This document shows, piece by piece, positions 19,298-21,705 of a stretch of DNA of 21,705 nucleotides (its first letter is position 1; every line of letters begins with the position of its first letter). This DNA comes from Fragilaria radians (Eukaryota > Bacillariophyta > Fragilariophyceae > Fragilariales > Fragilariaceae), in assembly GCA_900642245.1 (NCBI GenBank), contig CAAAJI010000286.1, forward strand, positions 1-21,705. Reading direction: 5' to 3'. The position numbers and the translations under genes were made by a program. The notes below the pieces were generated by a model, which saw only the letters and a program-made list of their open reading frames with translations, did no database searches and was not told the origin of the DNA.

Positions 19298-19636
19298 ATA
19301 GATTTCCTCACCAATCATTGAGTACATACAAACGGCAGGATATTCGGGTCCAGACGCTCAAATGGCAAGGTTCCTAGCTTCTAATAACGCTGGGAAAGAT
19401 TCTTGTTCTGGGTTTTTAAGATTAGCTCCCCAGCTCCTTGACAATCCAAATGTCGCGATGCGAATGGATTTCAAGTTCTTGACATCAAATGACTTGGTTT
19501 CTCCCTGAGATACTGTGTTAGGTCCCGTAATACCCTGCAGCATTGAGGAGGAAGGCTTTACATCAATGATAGCAGCAAATGTAAGGAACACTAATGCAAA
19601 AACCCCAAGTCTTGTTGTTAACACTTTCATTGTCAT
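19290..19636 (-). pseudogene. N-terminal fragment of the SGNH-like paralogue
   Basis: Starts with ATG at 19636. It encodes a short cytosolic tail, a hydrophobic anchor (LGVFALVFLTFAAIIDV), a stalk, and the block-I motif FGLSRSWG, which keeps the presumed nucleophile Ser but has Leu where the intact gene has Ser. The frame meets TGA at 19360-19358, consistent with a CGA-to-TGA change at the Arg of LAIRASG. Beyond the stop the same frame still reads ASGPEYPAVCMYSMIGEEIYD before meeting the hAT border; that run is cited in part only, ASGPEYPAVC at its start. Signal-anchor placement matches the intact copy. Confidence 0.88.
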
Positions 19637-21705
19637 AATTGAAATATATTAATTGTCTTTTCTTTGAAAGAAATTTTGACTCAAAAAGCCGGTCTAGAAA
19701 TCAGTCATCTCATAAAATATGACAGTTTTTTGCGGCAATATGATAAAAAATTTCATTGAATGACTCTTTTTTGCATTTGCGGACATAGTGAAATATAATC
19801 TCACCAGGAATTCTCAAATATACTAACCCCTAGGCTATGTTGCATGTTGCCAGTTTTGCATCACGAATCCACAATTTGTAACAATCACCAGTTTGCACAG
19901 ATGATGATGCTTGAGAGTAAAAATGACAGTATTCTATTCTTGATGCCTTTGCCATGTCCTTTGTAGCTGATGTACGAAATTCCTATTTCACAACTTCCAT
20001 ACATCATGAAATGTTTCACTCAAAGTTACATCTCAATTTCCAAATAGCAAAAGACCACAGGTTTACCACCTATATTTTCCTTTCACAACTCTAAACCCAA
20101 AAATCCAAATCGCTGATTGCTTACTCTCTACCAATACCTAAGAACCTCTCCTAAGCATTTAAAGGCTTAGGTGGTAAGTGAATCTGTCATCAACATGGCT
20201 CTTGATATTTATGGAGCAATCACTTTTCGAGTCTTTTGTCTCCCTTATAAAAAATACTTGCTATAACCTGTAGTTCAACACACGCAATCAATTATTTTTC
20301 TAAGTCAGTGAAACCTATTTGGCATTTTAACTGAAACACCATTTCCTTTTTTCAGTTTTCTTGGGCTAGATTTGTGATAACGCAATTTATATGGCGCTCT
20401 CCTTCAATTGCATATCCATGCTGGAAAACTATTTTATTGCTAATCGAGTGCCACACATATTGCATCCTGCTCTCCGACTAGACTGAAGATGTATCCTATG
20501 TTTTTGCTTCCAGAAAAACAAGTCTGCACTTGAAACTAGAAGTAAATGCCTACTTGGGTAGAAATGTAAATCATTTTAAACTCTGATTAAGTGTGATATT
20601 TACCAGCAGTAATTTGACTACACATACTCTCTCTGTACATGTCATTACACTACTGTCACAGTGGATGTCTTTCCAATGCAGCATTGTTTTTTGAAACCGA
20701 TCCCCTATGTTTCTGAGTACAGACTAAAAGGTACATTAGAAAGATAACTAGAAAAGTAAGAACCCAATGAATGAGATTGCAAGCGTAGAGGATTGGGAAG
20801 GTTGTGAAGAGAATTACTTTTTATTGAACTTAGGAGCACTGCTAGAGCATATCTAAAAGTGTACAGTAAAAAAAGAAAAATGTACAGAGTTATCAGTGAA
20901 CTGAATTCATCTTAGAAAATAAAAATTGAAACCTTAAAGAGAAATCTGTATCCGATCAATGAAGACTATCCAGAAATTATCAGCAAGATATGTCAGCAAA
21001 AATATTAAAACTGAAATATGTTTTCAGGTTCAAGCAGCATATTCTGACCAAAAACCAAATTAGTTTTAGAATAAAGAAAACATTTGCCATAGGGAAGTAC
21101 ACCAAAAATGGCATAGAAAGAGATTGATAATACTCGGTACAAGTCATCATTGATCTTTACGCGTCATCAAGGATAAATAATTTGAAAGCAATAATAAGGA
21201 ATGGTTCAAGGATTCAATAGGACAAAATCTTATGCCTTCTGATGTAGTCCATATTCAAAGGTAGTCCAGAATACGATTGAAGCAACGTCTGAATACCGAT
21301 CAAAGATCAAAGGAATGCTACTCCAGATAGCTGATGATGGGAAAGCAAATACAAAAAAAATTGCTTGTATCCACACATCCTTGTGGAAGTGAAAAGTAAT
21401 AGGTTGACAGTAAGGAAGGAAGACATCACTTCCTTGAAGTAAAGTCTATAACTGAGATTGAAACAGGGACAATCACAAAATCCAAATAACTGTGAATGTT
21501 AATGAATTTTGTTGCAAAAATATGGCTCCACCCAATGTAATTTTATTCATGGATTAAATACATAGGTGATAAAATCACAAACTATACATCACTCATCTCA
21601 GACTGCAGGGGTTTTTCTAAAAAAGTGAAGGCACACATGAATATAGGTAAAACTAACAATAACAATTGAGCAAGGGGCCATCCCGCCCAACATTTGTCAT
21701 GGGTG
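19637..21705. other. Spacer, no supportable gene
   Basis: No open frame above 60 codons occurs on either strand in this 2-kb stretch. It begins with the presumed promoter of the SGNH-like pseudogene. A 7-bp perfect hairpin lies near 20153-20174. A stop-bounded frame of about 43 codons ends at 21392 but has no recognisable motif. I saw no LTR, inverted repeat pair or RNA gene. Confidence 0.45.
20153..20174. other. Perfect 7-bp hairpin
   Basis: CCTAAGC and GCTTAGG flank an 8-base AT-rich loop. It could be a palindromic regulatory site or chance. No U-run follows that would suggest an RNA terminator, and no gene is adjacent. Confidence 0.4.

Larger units (their letters stand above)
11099..19636 (-). 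pseudogene. SGNH-like membrane protein paralogue, broken by hAT and copia insertions and a tandem duplication
   Basis: Paralogue of the intact gene at 6111-7400, read from 19636 downward in pieces: 19636..19290 (anchor and block I), 17390..17063 (middle), 12316..11733 (3' part, copy A) and 11732..11099 (3' part, copy B). The breaks are the hAT element, the copia element and the 602-bp duplication, each with clear borders. Small lesions are a TGA at 19360-19358 where the intact gene has Arg, a deletion of about 13 bp near 17345-17350, a 5-bp duplication near 17275-17287, and a 1-bp deletion near 17090-17097. The Asp of the D-x-x-H catalytic motif is Tyr in both 3' copies. A functional full-length product is not possible from this arrangement. 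Confidence 0.9.

Noticed and set aside
21262..21392. A stop-bounded plus-strand frame of about 43 codons that looked faintly protein-like
   Set aside because: It is too short, has no recognisable family and no plausible exons on either side.
1..21705. tRNA, rRNA, CRISPR or bacterial-type operon signals
   Set aside because: By eye I found no tRNA B-box with a fitting acceptor stem, no rRNA-like stretch, and no spaced direct repeats. The introns and gene content are eukaryotic.

Overview
The window looks like nuclear DNA from a low-GC diatom or close stramenopile relative. The evidence is spliceosomal introns of about 80-115 nt with GTAAGT/GTGAGT donors, a CoDi-type Ty1/copia retroelement, eukaryotic eEF1B-gamma, an SLC35A-type nucleotide-sugar transporter, and long AT-rich spacers without genes. 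The diatom placement rests on remembered family resemblance and was not tested by a search. All host genes lie on the minus strand.

Layout by coordinate. 1-1047: nucleotide-sugar transporter, two exons, C-terminus cut by the window edge. 1048-3398: spacer. 3399-4763: unrecognised Ser-rich protein with a possible C2-like N-terminal region. 4764-6110: spacer. 6111-7400: intact type II membrane protein with an SGNH-hydrolase-like lumenal domain. 7401-8311: spacer. 8312-9659: two-exon eEF1B-gamma. 9660-11098: spacer holding a small repeated hairpin. 11099-19636: a second SGNH-like gene, wrecked. 19637-21705: spacer.

The most informative part is 11099-19636. Read on the minus strand it is a paralogue of the intact gene, cut into pieces. 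A 1,899-bp hAT transposon (17391-19289, perfect 8-bp target duplication) sits after the block-I part of the gene. A 4,746-bp copia retroelement (12317-17062, 5-bp target duplication with one mismatch) sits about 330 bp further along. The 3' part of the gene is present twice as a 602-bp tandem duplication. Nonsense and frameshift lesions lie in the 5' and middle pieces, while the two 3' copies remain open. Both transposons are themselves decayed: the transposase frame has two stops, and gag-pol has about ten stops and three frameshifts.

The order of events is puzzling. The retroelement LTRs differ by about 8%, but the two copies of the duplicated gene segment differ by only about 1%, and only one copy carries the retroelement although both contain its target site. 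Exchange with an allele lacking the insertion, gene conversion, or joining of two haplotypes during assembly would each explain this.

The live genes have no evident joint operon-like function. The transporter (Golgi/ER nucleotide-sugar import) and the SGNH-like protein (predicted secretory-pathway lumen) could both serve glycan modification, but that is only an inference from predicted location.
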